A stretch of DNA of 64,000 bases from Streptomyces lasiicapitis (GTDB taxonomy: Bacteria > Actinomycetota > Actinomycetes > Streptomycetales > Streptomycetaceae). The translations under genes were made by a program, and so were the position numbers. Position 1 is the first letter of the stretch; every line of letters begins with the position of its first letter. The stretch is from positions 348,625-412,624 of the forward strand of contig NZ_BMNG01000006.1 of the NCBI RefSeq assembly GCF_014646335.1, in the 5' to 3' direction. Below, piece by piece: positions 30,063-38,615 of this stretch. The notes beneath the pieces are model-generated. The model ran no database searches, was not told where the DNA came from, and saw nothing but the letters and a program-made list of their open reading frames with translations.

Positions 30063-30892
30063 GCCCCGCGCCGCACCGGCGTACGCGAAAGCCGCCCCGG
30101 CGCGTCCGTGATCACGCCGTCGCAGCCGAGCCGCAGCACCCGGTCGCGCTGGCGGGGCGTGGTCACGGTGTGCGCCCACACCCGCGGGACGCCGGAGTTG
30201 ACCGCGCGCAGGAGATCCACGTCACGTGCCTTGTAGTCCACGTCCAGGACGTCGAGGAAGGACGCCCAGCGGGCCGGGCGGTCGGTGCGGAGCTGGGTCC
30301 TCGTGCGCCACAGCTGTGCGAGCAGGCCCAGGTCGTGGGCGCGGCGGGCGACCTCGGGCTTGTTGGAGTTCACGAACACCGAGCGGGCCAGGCCGCGCGC
30401 GTGGATCATCGCGCCGAGCCGGAGCAGGCCCTCCTCGTCCTTGGCCTCCAGCATCAGCACGATCCGGCCGCCGAAGCGGTCGAGCACCTCCGCCACCGTC
30501 GGCGGCCGCTCGGCCCGCCAGCGGCCCGGCACGCCCGCCGGCGGCCGCAGCCGCACCTGCCGCCACTCCCGGCCGTTGAGGCCCCGCACCGGTCCGGTCG
30601 TGTACGTGGTGCGGTCCAGGGTCGCGTCGTGCATCACCACGAGCGTGCCGTCGCGCAGTATCCGGGTGTCGACGTCGAGGACCTGCGCGGTGCCCCGCTC
30701 GTACGCGGCCACCAGGCCGGACATGCTGTTCTCCGGGACCTCCAGGGCGCCGCCGCGGTGCGCGGTGTAGACGACCTCGGGGAGCGCGTCGACGGTGAGG
30801 GGGCCGCCGCCCCACTCCAGGGGGGTCATGAAGCCGGCCGGCCCGACGAGGGCCAGAGCGGTGAGGCCTGTCAGCACAGTCCTAGTGACCAT
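30041..30892 (-). CDS. glycerophosphodiester phosphodiesterase family protein
   Basis: A 283-residue TIM-barrel GDPD. AHRGG near residue 43, PENS just after, DVDTRILRDG and VVMHD provide the two catalytic histidines and metal-binding acids, and LMLEAKDEEG the third metal ligand. It would cleave glycerophosphodiesters to glycerol-3-phosphate and an alcohol. A hydrophobic N-terminus (VLTGLTALALVGPAG) is probably a signal peptide or anchor, so it acts outside the membrane. Start ATG 30892 gives this signal; a GTG at 30919 is also in frame. Ends inside the convergent tetR gene. Confidence 0.75.
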   Translation of the reverse strand: MVTRTVLTGLTALALVGPAGFMTPLEWGGGPLTVDALPEVVYTAHRGGALEVPENSMSGLVAAYERGTAQVLDVDTRILRDGTLVVMHDATLDRTTYTTGPVRGLNGREWRQVRLRPPAGVPGRWRAERPPTVAEVLDRFGGRIVLMLEAKDEEGLLRLGAMIHARGLARSVFVNSNKPEVARRAHDLGLLAQLWRTRTQLRTDRPARWASFLDVLDVDYKARDVDLLRAVNSGVPRVWAHTVTTPRQRDRVLRLGCDGVITDAPGRLSRTPVRRGAQRGAMP

Positions 30893-31062
30893 GGCGAACA
30901 CCGTAGGTGGGCGATTCACCGCGCAGTGTGAAATGACGCGCTATGTCACCCGGCGGCTGGCATCGCCCCAGGTACCCCGGATGTGGACTACGGCCACCCG
31001 GGGCGCAGGATGGTGGGACCATAGGTCATGCTGATCCGCACAACGGCGAGGTGAGGGGATAG

Positions 31063-31848
31063 ATGGGCGCAGAGCACGGCGGCCGGTCGTCCGGCGCGCA
31101 GAGCAGGATCTCCCAGTGGCTTCGCCGCCGCGGGCGCACGGGCGCCGACAGCGGGGGAGCGGGCGCGGCTTCTCAGAGGAGCGCCCGCCGCGAGGACCTG
31201 CTGCTCGCCGTCGCCGCCGCGGGACTGCCGCTCGCCCCCGCCGCCCACCCGGCCGGGTACCGATGTTCCTGCGACCGCATCGGCTGCCCCACCCCCGCCC
31301 GGCACCCCGTGTCCTTCGCCTGGCAGACGCAGTCCACCACCGACCGCGCCCAGATCGAGCGCTGGGCCCGGCACCAGCCGCAGGCCAACTTCATCACCGC
31401 GACCGGCATGGTGCACGACGTCCTCGACGTGCCCCTGGACGCGGGCCGCGCCGCCCTGGCCCGGCTGCTCGCCGCCGAGGTGGAGGTCGGCCCCGTCGCC
31501 GAGTCCGAAGGGGTCGGCGAGCAGGGGCGGATGCTGTTCTTCACCGCGACCCGCGGCACCCCCGAGGACGAGGACGAGTGGTGGCCGTGCGAGCTGGACT
31601 GCCACCCCGAGACGATGGACGAGCACCCCGGCCTGCGCTGGCACTGCCGCGGTTCGTACGTCCTCGTGCCGCCCGCGCGCCTGCCGGGCGAACTGGCGGT
31701 CGGCTGGGTCAGGGGCCCCGAGTTCACGCTGCCTGACCCGCTGACGCTCCTGGAGATCCTCACCGACGAGTGCGCGCGGTACGCGGGGGAGACCAAGGAC
31801 GACGCGGACGACGGGGCGGACATCGGGGCCTGGCCGCTGCGGGGCTAG
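31063..31848 (+). CDS. bifunctional primase/polymerase (Prim-Pol) N-terminal domain protein
   Basis: A 261-residue protein whose core matches the Prim-Pol domain: AAAGLPLAPAAHP near residue 50, the Cys-rich RCSCDRIGCPTPARHP near 66-81, WARHQPQANFITATG near 103, and FFTATRG in a later strand. Full-length archaeo-eukaryotic primases of plasmids also carry a helicase; this stand-alone chromosomal form is common in Streptomyces and of unknown role. Whether the acidic metal-binding residues (DVLDVPLD) are sufficient for polymerisation is unclear. The first 40 residues are basic and low-complexity. Start ATG 31063 follows GAGGGG. Confidence 0.7.
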   Translation: MGAEHGGRSSGAQSRISQWLRRRGRTGADSGGAGAASQRSARREDLLLAVAAAGLPLAPAAHPAGYRCSCDRIGCPTPARHPVSFAWQTQSTTDRAQIERWARHQPQANFITATGMVHDVLDVPLDAGRAALARLLAAEVEVGPVAESEGVGEQGRMLFFTATRGTPEDEDEWWPCELDCHPETMDEHPGLRWHCRGSYVLVPPARLPGELAVGWVRGPEFTLPDPLTLLEILTDECARYAGETKDDADDGADIGAWPLRG

Positions 31849-31900
31849 CCCGCTCGGGCAGGTGGCCGGGGCGGGCGCTCACGGCAAGGCGGTCGCGCGC

Positions 31901-32875
31901 CTACTCGCCCTTCGCCCCCACGAGCCCCTGCATCCGGCTCAGGACCGTCACCTTCCCCGAGCCCTCGGGGTCGACGGCCACCTGGTTCGAGACCCGCTCC
32001 AGGGTCACGGACTGCTTGGCCTCGCCCTTCATCAGGGCCTTCACGTCCGGCTCCACGGTGACGTCGGTGCCCTTGGACGCGGTCTGCTTCTCGTAGTGGT
32101 GCGTGGTGAAGAACACCAGCGCGCCGCCGTCCTTCGTGCGCAGGCCGACGGGGGCGAACGCGCCGCCGTTCCGCGGCTCGTCGATGTACTGGACGGCGAG
32201 GCCGAGCCGCCTCTTGTTGCGGTCGCGGGCCGCCTTCCACTGGGTGGTGTGCGGGCCGGGCGTGAAGGTGTCGCCGCCCGACTTCAGGAACGCCGTGTAC
32301 TCGCCGCCGAGCCGCCGCGGCGCCACCGCGAGACCGGACGCGGCCACCGCGACCGGCTCCACATGCCCGTCCTCGTCCTTCTTCAGGTCCGGGAGCCGGT
32401 CCTGCTGGATCAGGTTGAGATACGTCGCCTGCCACAGCCCGTCCGCGTCGGCGCGGGTGAAGACGATCAGCCAGCGGTAGCCGTGCGGCTTGCGGTTGGC
32501 CAGCGCGTCCACGACGAACCACCGCGGCCAGCCGGCCTTCTTGGGGATGGAGTACGTCACGTCCGTCAGCTTCAGCGGCACGTGCCGGGCGTTGCCGTCC
32601 GGGTTCTGCGTGTGCCGTGCCTTCAGGCCCGCCTGGTTGATGGCGCCGAGGGGGCCGGTGACGCGGGACGCGTTCAGGGTTGGGTCGTACGCCTTGTCCG
32701 CCTTGTTGTAGGCGGTGAGGAAGTCCTTCAGCGCGCGGGCGGCCTCGGGCCTGGTCGCGGTGCGTACGACCTCACGCTCGCCGTGCACCGTCACGCACCC
32801 GCTCGCGGTCAGCGAGAGCACCGCCACCGCCGCCGCGTACGAGACCGGCCGGCCGAGTCTGCGAACCCTGCTCAT
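31901..32875 (-). CDS. lipoprotein downstream of the haem transport genes
   Basis: A 324-residue exported lipoprotein: signal peptide with lipobox LTASGC (Cys at about residue 27). The remainder is hydrophilic with repeated beta-strand patterns and no recognised catalytic motif; it resembles an uncharacterised actinobacterial lipoprotein family. GAGGA lies 6 nt before ATG 32875. It follows the FTR1-like gene by 36 bp on the same strand, so both are probably cotranscribed, perhaps with the hmu genes further upstream. A role in iron or haem handling on the outer face of the membrane is inferred from position only. Confidence 0.7.
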   Translation of the reverse strand: MSRVRRLGRPVSYAAAVAVLSLTASGCVTVHGEREVVRTATRPEAARALKDFLTAYNKADKAYDPTLNASRVTGPLGAINQAGLKARHTQNPDGNARHVPLKLTDVTYSIPKKAGWPRWFVVDALANRKPHGYRWLIVFTRADADGLWQATYLNLIQQDRLPDLKKDEDGHVEPVAVAASGLAVAPRRLGGEYTAFLKSGGDTFTPGPHTTQWKAARDRNKRRLGLAVQYIDEPRNGGAFAPVGLRTKDGGALVFFTTHHYEKQTASKGTDVTVEPDVKALMKGEAKQSVTLERVSNQVAVDPEGSGKVTVLSRMQGLVGAKGE

Positions 32876-32911
32876 CGGATGTCCTCACCTACCCCTTCCC
32901 GGGCCCGAACC

Positions 32912-33754
32912 CTATCGGGGCCCGAAAGGCGCCCGACGCCGGGCTCCGGCAAGGCGCGGGCGGCCCCGCGACGGCACGAACAACAACGCGAGCACCGCCA
33001 TCAGATACAGCGCCCACACCACGATCTGCGTCACCGTCGGGCTCAGCCGGAAGCCGAACGCGGCGTCGAGCAGCACGACGTACCAACTGTCCGGCGGGAA
33101 CGTCGCCGCGATGTCGTACGCCTTGGCCTGCAGGCCGCCGAGAAGCTCGGCCTCCTGGAGATGGCGTACGCCGTTCGCGAGCACGCCCGCGGTCACCACC
33201 GCCGTGGTCGCGCCCGCCCACCGGGGGAACGCCGCCTGCCCGGCGCGCACGAGGCCGCGGGCGCAGAGCCATCCCAGGGCCACCGCCATGAGCAGGCCGA
33301 GCACAGCACCGGCCAGCGGAGCGTGCGTCCCGTCACCGGACGCCCGCACGGTCCCCCAGAAGAACAGCGCCGTCTCCACACCGCAGGAACCGACGACGAA
33401 GAACGCCGCCGCGGCCGGCACTGAGGCGTGCTGCCGGGCCGCCGGGGCACTCTCGCCGGGCGGCTGGGCCTGTGCCTCCCGAACCATCCCGGCCGCCACC
33501 CACGTCACAAGCACCACGGCCGCGAGCGACAGCCAACCCCCGTACGCCTCCCGGGCCTTGAACGTCAGCTCCTGCGAGCCGAAGGTCAGCGCGCAGCCGA
33601 AGCCGAGCGCCATCGCCACCGCGGCACCGGCACCGCCGCCCACCGCGCGCAGCGCCCCGCGCCGCCCCGCCCGCACCAGATGCGAGGCGAGGACCCCGAC
33701 GAGCACCGCCGCCGCCAGGCCCCCGCGCAAACCGATCAGAAAGGTGTCGAACAT
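32912..33754 (-). CDS. FTR1/EfeU-like membrane protein lacking the iron-binding REXXE motifs
   Basis: A 280-residue, seven-helix protein with the EfeU N-terminus (MFDTFLIGLR...VLASHLVRAGRR). In iron permeases the first helix carries REGLEA; here it reads RGGLAA (residues 10-15), losing both glutamates. The second motif, normally REGxET, reads SCGVET (123-128), keeping only the last glutamate. The protein therefore should not move ferrous/ferric iron by the known mechanism. ATG 33754 is chosen because it starts helix 1 as in EfeU. It lies between hmuV and a lipoprotein gene; no EfeO or EfeB partner is present. It may transport something else or assist haem uptake. Confidence 0.75.
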   Translation of the reverse strand: MFDTFLIGLRGGLAAAVLVGVLASHLVRAGRRGALRAVGGGAGAAVAMALGFGCALTFGSQELTFKAREAYGGWLSLAAVVLVTWVAAGMVREAQAQPPGESAPAARQHASVPAAAAFFVVGSCGVETALFFWGTVRASGDGTHAPLAGAVLGLLMAVALGWLCARGLVRAGQAAFPRWAGATTAVVTAGVLANGVRHLQEAELLGGLQAKAYDIAATFPPDSWYVVLLDAAFGFRLSPTVTQIVVWALYLMAVLALLFVPSRGRPRLAGARRRAPFGPR

Positions 33755-33817
33755 CCCCGCCCCCGCGTCCCTTTGGTGAACAGGGACAGCATGCGACACG
33801 GGTTCGAGGCCGCGTCG

Positions 33818-33905
33818 GCCGCCTCAGGTGCTCCGCGCCGGCCGGTTCAGGTGCCCGTGTCCGCCGCCTCACGTGCCCCGCGTCCGCCGCGTCAGGCGTC
33901 CCGCA
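33818..33905. repeat. short degenerate tandem repeat after hmuV
   Basis: Four degenerate units of about 22-23 nt resembling CCGCCTCAGGTGCCCCGTGTC lie end to end in the hmuV/FTR1-like gap; the last unit overlaps the end of hmuV. Probably replication slippage. Confidence 0.5.
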
Positions 33906-34737
33906 GCGGAGCCACCAGTGGCGCCCCCGTCCGCGGGTGCGGGAACACCTCGATGGGCTGGCGGTACACGTCCGACAGGAGCCCGTCCTCGAATACGTCG
34001 CCGGGGGCGCCGTCGGCCGCGACGACCCCGCCGTCCAGGACCACCGCGCGGTCCGCGTACGCCGCCGCGAGGCCCAGGTCGTGCAGGACGACCACCACGG
34101 CGTCGCCCGCGGCGGCCCGTTCGCGGCAGACCCGCAGGACCAGTTCCTGGTGGCGCAGGTCGAGGGCGGCGGTCGGCTCGTCGAGCAGAAGGAGCGGGGC
34201 GCGCTGGGCGAGGACCCGGGCCAGGGCGACCCGGGCGCGTTCGCCGCCGCTGAGCGCGGAGAACGGCCGCGCCGCGAACGCGCCCACCTCCGTGGCAGCC
34301 ATCGCCTCGCGCACGATCCGGTCGTCGTCGTCCGCGAGCCGGGTGCCCGCCCAGGGCGCGCGGCCCATCCGTACGACGTCCTCGACCGGGAACGGGAAGG
34401 AGAGCGTGGCCGACTGGGGCAACACCGCGCGGCGCAGGGCGAGTTCGCGCGGGGGCCAGTCCGTCGCCACGCGGCCGCAGACGGAGACCGTGCCGCCGTG
34501 GGCGGGCAGGTCGGCGGCGAGCGCGGCGAGCAGGGTCGACTTGCCCGCCCCGTTGGGTCCGACGAGGGCGAGCACCTCGCCCGCGTGGGCCCGCACGTCC
34601 ACGCCCTTCAGGACCTCGGCGCCGCCCAGCCGCACCCGCAGACCTTTCGTCTCGGCGAGCACGTCGCCGGGGGCGACGGGGCCGGGCAGTACCCGGTCGC
34701 GTACCCCGAAGATCCGTCGGCCTACCGTCCCGATCAT
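33892..34737 (-). CDS. hmuV: haem ABC transporter ATP-binding protein
   Basis: A 281-residue ATPase of the FecE/HmuV type. Walker A GPNGAGKST is at 60-68, LPQSATLSFPFPVEDVV marks the Q-loop region, LSGGERARV the signature, and LLLLDEPTAALD the Walker B. It energises import of haem (or a related iron chelate) through HmuU. The start ATG 34737 overlaps the permease stop (ATGA). The first 28 residues are an unusual extension. The partners HmuU and HmuT directly precede it, and HtaA haem-binding proteins lie across the divergent promoter, which supports haem as substrate. Confidence 0.88.
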   Translation of the reverse strand: MIGTVGRRIFGVRDRVLPGPVAPGDVLAETKGLRVRLGGAEVLKGVDVRAHAGEVLALVGPNGAGKSTLLAALAADLPAHGGTVSVCGRVATDWPPRELALRRAVLPQSATLSFPFPVEDVVRMGRAPWAGTRLADDDDRIVREAMAATEVGAFAARPFSALSGGERARVALARVLAQRAPLLLLDEPTAALDLRHQELVLRVCRERAAAGDAVVVVLHDLGLAAAYADRAVVLDGGVVAADGAPGDVFEDGLLSDVYRQPIEVFPHPRTGAPLVAPLRDA

Positions 34738-35828
34738 GCCCAACCCCCTTGCTTGCGGCGGGTCCTGCGCAGCAGCCAGAAGAAGAACGGGCTGCCGAAG
34801 AGCGCGGTCAGCACGCCCAGCGGCAGCTCGGCGGGAGCGGCCACGGTGCGCGCCGCGAGGTCCGCGCCGACGAGGACGACCGCCCCGCCGAGCGCGCTGC
34901 CCGGCACCAGGAACCGGTGCCCGGGACCCGCCGCCATCCGCAGCAGATGCGGCACGAGCAGCCCCACGAACGTGATGATCCCCGCCACCGCCACGGCCGC
35001 CGCCGTGAGCAGCGCGACGACCAGGACGAGCACCATCCGCAGCTTCTCCACGTCCACGCCGAGGTGCCGCGCGGGCCGTTCCCCGAGGGCGAGCAGGTCC
35101 AACTTCCGTGCGTACAACGGCGCGACGAGCAGCCCGGCACCCGCGCACGGCAGCACCGCGAGCACCTTCGGCCAGGTCGCCTGCGACAGCGAACCGAGCT
35201 GCCAGAACGTGATCTGCGTGACCTGCGCGTTGTCCGCGAAGAAGAGGAAGAGGCCGATGAGCGCGCCCGCGAAGGCGTTCACGGCGATGCCGGTGAGGAT
35301 CAGCGTCACGACTTCCGTACGGCCGCCGTCCCGTGACAGGACGTACACGAGCAGCACGGTGGCGAGCCCGGCGACGAACGCGCACACCGTCACCGTCCAG
35401 TTCCCGAAGAAGCTGAGCCCGAGCGCGATGGCGGCGACCGCGCCGACCGCCGCGCCCGCCGAGATCCCGATGACACCGGGCTCCGCGAGCGGATTGCCGA
35501 ACACGCCCTGCATCAGCGCGCCCGCGCAGCCCAGCGACCCGCCCACGAGCAGCGCGAGAGTCACCCGCGGAAGCCGCACGTTCCACAGGACGCTCTCGCC
35601 GACCCGGTCGAGCGCGTGCCCGCCGAGGCCGATCCGGTGCTGGACGGAGGCGAGGACGTCGCCGAGCGGGATGTCGTACGCGCCGATCCCGACGGACAGC
35701 AGGCTCAGGACGACGAGGGCGGCGACGAGGCCGGTGGTGAGGAGGTACGGCGCGCTCCGGCGTGCCGTACGCGCCTCCTCGCCCGCGGCCTTGTCCGTCT
35801 CCTCGACCGGTCTGGTGGCCACGCTCAC
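34734..35828 (-). CDS. hmuU: haem ABC transporter permease (FecCD family)
   Basis: A 364-residue FecCD-type permease with about ten helices. Family landmarks are LWNVRLPRVTLALLVGGSLGCAG, MQGVFGNPLAEPGVIGISAGA, TLILTGIAVNAF and FVGLLVPHLLRM. Start GTG 35828 overlaps the hmuT stop by GTGA, and its own stop overlaps hmuV by ATGA, so the three subunits are made in fixed ratio. It forms the membrane channel for haem import. The N-terminal 25 residues are cytoplasmic and charged. Confidence 0.9.
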   Translation of the reverse strand: MSVATRPVEETDKAAGEEARTARRSAPYLLTTGLVAALVVLSLLSVGIGAYDIPLGDVLASVQHRIGLGGHALDRVGESVLWNVRLPRVTLALLVGGSLGCAGALMQGVFGNPLAEPGVIGISAGAAVGAVAAIALGLSFFGNWTVTVCAFVAGLATVLLVYVLSRDGGRTEVVTLILTGIAVNAFAGALIGLFLFFADNAQVTQITFWQLGSLSQATWPKVLAVLPCAGAGLLVAPLYARKLDLLALGERPARHLGVDVEKLRMVLVLVVALLTAAAVAVAGIITFVGLLVPHLLRMAAGPGHRFLVPGSALGGAVVLVGADLAARTVAAPAELPLGVLTALFGSPFFFWLLRRTRRKQGGWA

Positions 35829-36904
35829 TTGGCGTCCTTGTAGAGCTGCTCCACCAGGGACTTGAGGACCTGGTCGGTGCGCGGGCCGTAGTTGAGCAGG
35901 ACGCCGTCCTCGACGGACACGACGCGGCGGTCGAGGCCCGCGGGCGTCTCGGCCACGCCGGGGATCTTCACCAGGCCGTCGATGCCGCCCACGGAGTCGA
36001 GCCCCTTCGTCATCACCAGGATCGCGTCCGGCGCGGCCTTCGCGAGGGCCTCACTCGTGATCGCCGTGAAGTCCTTCTCAAGCCCGGACTCCTTGCCCGC
36101 GTCGACCGCGCCCGCCGCTTCGAGCAGCGAGCCCGCGCCGGACTCGCGCCCGCCGAGGAGATATACGGAGGCCGACCCGCGCAGATACAGGAACGCCACC
36201 CGCGGCTTCTTCGCCTGCGCGGGCACGGAGTCCCGCACCTTCGAAATCCGCTGCTCCGTACGGGACTTGAGCTGCTGGCCCGCCTTCTCGACGCCCAGCG
36301 CCTTCGCCACCGCCCCGATGCGCGGGCCGACGTCGGCGAGGCTCTTGGCCGGTTCGAGGACGACGAGGGGGATGCCCGCCGCGCGGATCTGGTCGATGGC
36401 CTCGGCGGGTCCCGTCGTGGTGTCCGCGAGGACGACCGTCGGCTTCAGGGACAGCACGCTCTCCGCCGAGACGTCGTGCGCGCGCGTCACCACCGGCAGC
36501 TTCTTCGCCTGCTGGAAGGTGGCCGTGATGTCACGGGCCACCACGTTCTTGCCGAGGCCGAGGGTGAACACGATCTCGTTGAGGCTGCCGGTGAGGGGCA
36601 CGATCCGGTCGGTGTCCTTGACCGTGACCCGTTTGCCGTCGGCGGACTTCACGGTCACGGGCAGTTTCGCCTCGGGCGTGCCCGCCAGCGGCTCGACGCG
36701 GTCGGCGGGCGCGGCCTTGGCCTGCGGCCCGCCCTTCGGGGAACCGCCGTCGTCCGACGATCCGCATCCGGTGAGGGTGAGGACGAGTACGGCCGCCAGA
36801 GCGCCGATCGTGCCGCCCGTCCGGAGTGAGCGCGGTCTGCGTGCCAGTGAGCGGGGCTTGCGCACCGAAGTCCACCGTCCTGTCGTGGGGTTCCCCGTAG
36901 TCAT
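35825..36904 (-). CDS. hmuT: haem ABC transporter substrate-binding lipoprotein
   Basis: A 359-residue periplasmic-type binding protein anchored by lipid: lipobox LTGC with Cys 47, after an unusually basic leader. The fold is the FepB/HmuT class with the TGSLNEIVFTLGLGKNVVARD opening and a long linking helix. Y and H residues that could bind haem iron (for example in LYLRGSASVYLLGG and TRAHDVSAES) are present but not proven. The ATG at 36904 lies 6 nt after TAATCT, so the mRNA is probably leaderless. An iron box overlaps the promoter, pointing to repression by a DmdR/IdeR-type protein when iron is plentiful. Confidence 0.88.
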   Translation of the reverse strand: MTTGNPTTGRWTSVRKPRSLARRPRSLRTGGTIGALAAVLVLTLTGCGSSDDGGSPKGGPQAKAAPADRVEPLAGTPEAKLPVTVKSADGKRVTVKDTDRIVPLTGSLNEIVFTLGLGKNVVARDITATFQQAKKLPVVTRAHDVSAESVLSLKPTVVLADTTTGPAEAIDQIRAAGIPLVVLEPAKSLADVGPRIGAVAKALGVEKAGQQLKSRTEQRISKVRDSVPAQAKKPRVAFLYLRGSASVYLLGGRESGAGSLLEAAGAVDAGKESGLEKDFTAITSEALAKAAPDAILVMTKGLDSVGGIDGLVKIPGVAETPAGLDRRVVSVEDGVLLNYGPRTDQVLKSLVEQLYKDAK

Positions 36905-36913
36905 GATCGTAGA

Positions 36914-36932
36914 TTAGGTTAGCCTTACCTTA
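36914..36932. promoter_or_regulatory. iron box between hmuTUV and the htaA-type genes
   Basis: TTAGGTTAGCCTTACCTTA matches the actinobacterial IdeR/DmdR iron-box consensus TTAGGTTAGGCTAACCTAA at 16 of 19 positions. It lies 9 nt from the hmuT start, against its TAATCT -10 box (36911-36916), and 23 nt from the start of the divergent haem-binding protein gene, so one site can repress both units. Confidence 0.85.
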
Positions 36933-36955
36933 GAGGCTAGACCCGGAGGGGTTCC

Positions 36956-38530
36956 ATGTCGTCGTCGAGACAGTCGGCGGTGCGTCGTCGTGCCCGCATC
37001 CGCGCGGGAGTCGTGGTCGTGGTGGCCGGACTCGCCGGAGCGCTGCTGCCGACGACCGCCGCGCACGCGAAACCGCGCACCGTCCAGGGCGGCAGGCTCG
37101 ACTGGGGCATCAAGTCCTCGTTCCAGAGCTATGTCACCGGTCCCATCGCCAAGGGCAGTTGGAACCTCCAGGGCGGCGCGGCGACGGTCGGCGGCAGCCA
37201 GTTCCGCTTCCACTCGGCGAAGGGTTCGTACGACGCGGGCAGTGGCGCCTTCACGGCCGCGTTCTCCGGCGGCGTGCACTTCACCGGGCACAAGAAGGGC
37301 GGTTCGTACGCCCTCGACCTGACGATCAGCCGTCCCACCGTCAAGGTCTCCGGCGGCTCCGGCACCCTCTACGCCGACATGGTCAGCAAGGAGAAGGGCA
37401 CCGGCAAGGTCACCTCGACCGCCCAGGTGCCGCTCGCCTCCCTGAACGTGTCCGGCATCAACATGAAGGGCGGCACCGGCCCGATCGCCCTCACCAACCT
37501 GCCCGCGACGCTCACCGCGCAGGGCGCGAAGGCGTTCGCCGGGTACTACACGGCGGGCACGAAGCTCGACCCGGTGAGCCTGTCGACGGACTTGGTGGAC
37601 GCCAAGTCGCCGCAGCAGCCCGCGGACAAGCCCGACAAGAAGCCGGGCAAGAAGTCCGGCGACAAGGCGGACGAGAAGAACAAGAAGGGCAAGGCCGCCG
37701 GGCGCATCGAGGACGCCGCCGTCGACTGGGGTGTGCGCCGCACCTTCCGTGAGTACGTCTCCGGGTCCATCGCCAAGGGCAAGTGGACGCTGTCGTCGGG
37801 CGCCCAGGACGGCGGCGCGCTGTTCCGCTTCCCGCGCGGCGAGGGCACGTACGACGAGAAGAAGCGCACGCTGGCCGCGGACTTCACCGGCGCCGTCCGC
37901 TTCACCGGCAAGCACGGGCTCGACGTCGGGCTCAGCGAGGTCGCCGTCGGCGTGAAGGACGGCAAGGGCACGCTGTACGCCGATGTGAACAGCGGGGCCG
38001 GCCCCGGCCTCCGCAAGAAGAAGGCCGCCCTCGTCACCTTCACGGCCGGTGAGTTGAAGGACCTCAAGCCGCGCGACGGCCTGATCTCCGTCACCGAGGC
38101 CCCCGCGAAGCTCACCGCCGACGGCTCCAAGGCGTTCGGCTCCATGTACAAGCCGGGCACCGAGATGGACCCGGTCTCGCTGGCCGTCGCCGTCGACGAC
38201 GAGGCCCGCCTGCCCGCCCTGCCGGACCTCGGCTCCGCCGCGGCGCCCGGCGCGAAGAAGCCCGCGGCAGGGGCGAAGTCGGAGCGGGCGGCCGGAGACT
38301 CGGCATCGGCATCGGCCTCGTCCTCGGATGACTCCGACGGCTCGTCGAAGGCCCTGCCGATCACGCTCGCGGCGGTCGCGGCCCTGCTTGTCGCGGCGGC
38401 GGTGGCGTTCCGGTGGGAGCGGAGGCGGCGGCTCGCCCGTGCGGGGGCGGGTGCTTCCGCCGAGTCCTCTTCCGGTTCGGCCGGGTCGTCGTCCTCCGGT
38501 TCCGCCGAGCGCCCCGGCCCCGGCGAGTAA
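36956..38530 (+). CDS. HtaA-domain haem-binding surface protein, membrane-anchored
   Basis: A 524-residue secreted protein with a signal peptide (cut near AAHAK), two HtaA (haem transport-associated) domains at about 45-215 and 255-425, and a C-terminal membrane helix at about 468-488 followed by a basic tail. Each domain opens with the family pattern (LDWGIKSSFQSYV, VDWGVRRTFREYV) and contains the strand with the conserved histidine (GVHFTGHKK; VRFTGKHGL). A Lys/Asp-rich linker joins the domains. Related corynebacterial HtaA takes haem from haemoglobin and passes it to HmuT. GGAGGGG precedes ATG 36956. No LAXTG sorting signal is present. Confidence 0.88.
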   Translation: MSSSRQSAVRRRARIRAGVVVVVAGLAGALLPTTAAHAKPRTVQGGRLDWGIKSSFQSYVTGPIAKGSWNLQGGAATVGGSQFRFHSAKGSYDAGSGAFTAAFSGGVHFTGHKKGGSYALDLTISRPTVKVSGGSGTLYADMVSKEKGTGKVTSTAQVPLASLNVSGINMKGGTGPIALTNLPATLTAQGAKAFAGYYTAGTKLDPVSLSTDLVDAKSPQQPADKPDKKPGKKSGDKADEKNKKGKAAGRIEDAAVDWGVRRTFREYVSGSIAKGKWTLSSGAQDGGALFRFPRGEGTYDEKKRTLAADFTGAVRFTGKHGLDVGLSEVAVGVKDGKGTLYADVNSGAGPGLRKKKAALVTFTAGELKDLKPRDGLISVTEAPAKLTADGSKAFGSMYKPGTEMDPVSLAVAVDDEARLPALPDLGSAAAPGAKKPAAGAKSERAAGDSASASASSSDDSDGSSKALPITLAAVAALLVAAAVAFRWERRRRLARAGAGASAESSSGSAGSSSSGSAERPGPGE

Positions 38531-38615
38531 CTTCCGCTTCCCCGTCCCCACGCTCTCCCTCCCCACCCTCCCCATCTCCCCCTTCCCCCTTCTTCCCCTA
38601 CGAGGAGTACTGACC

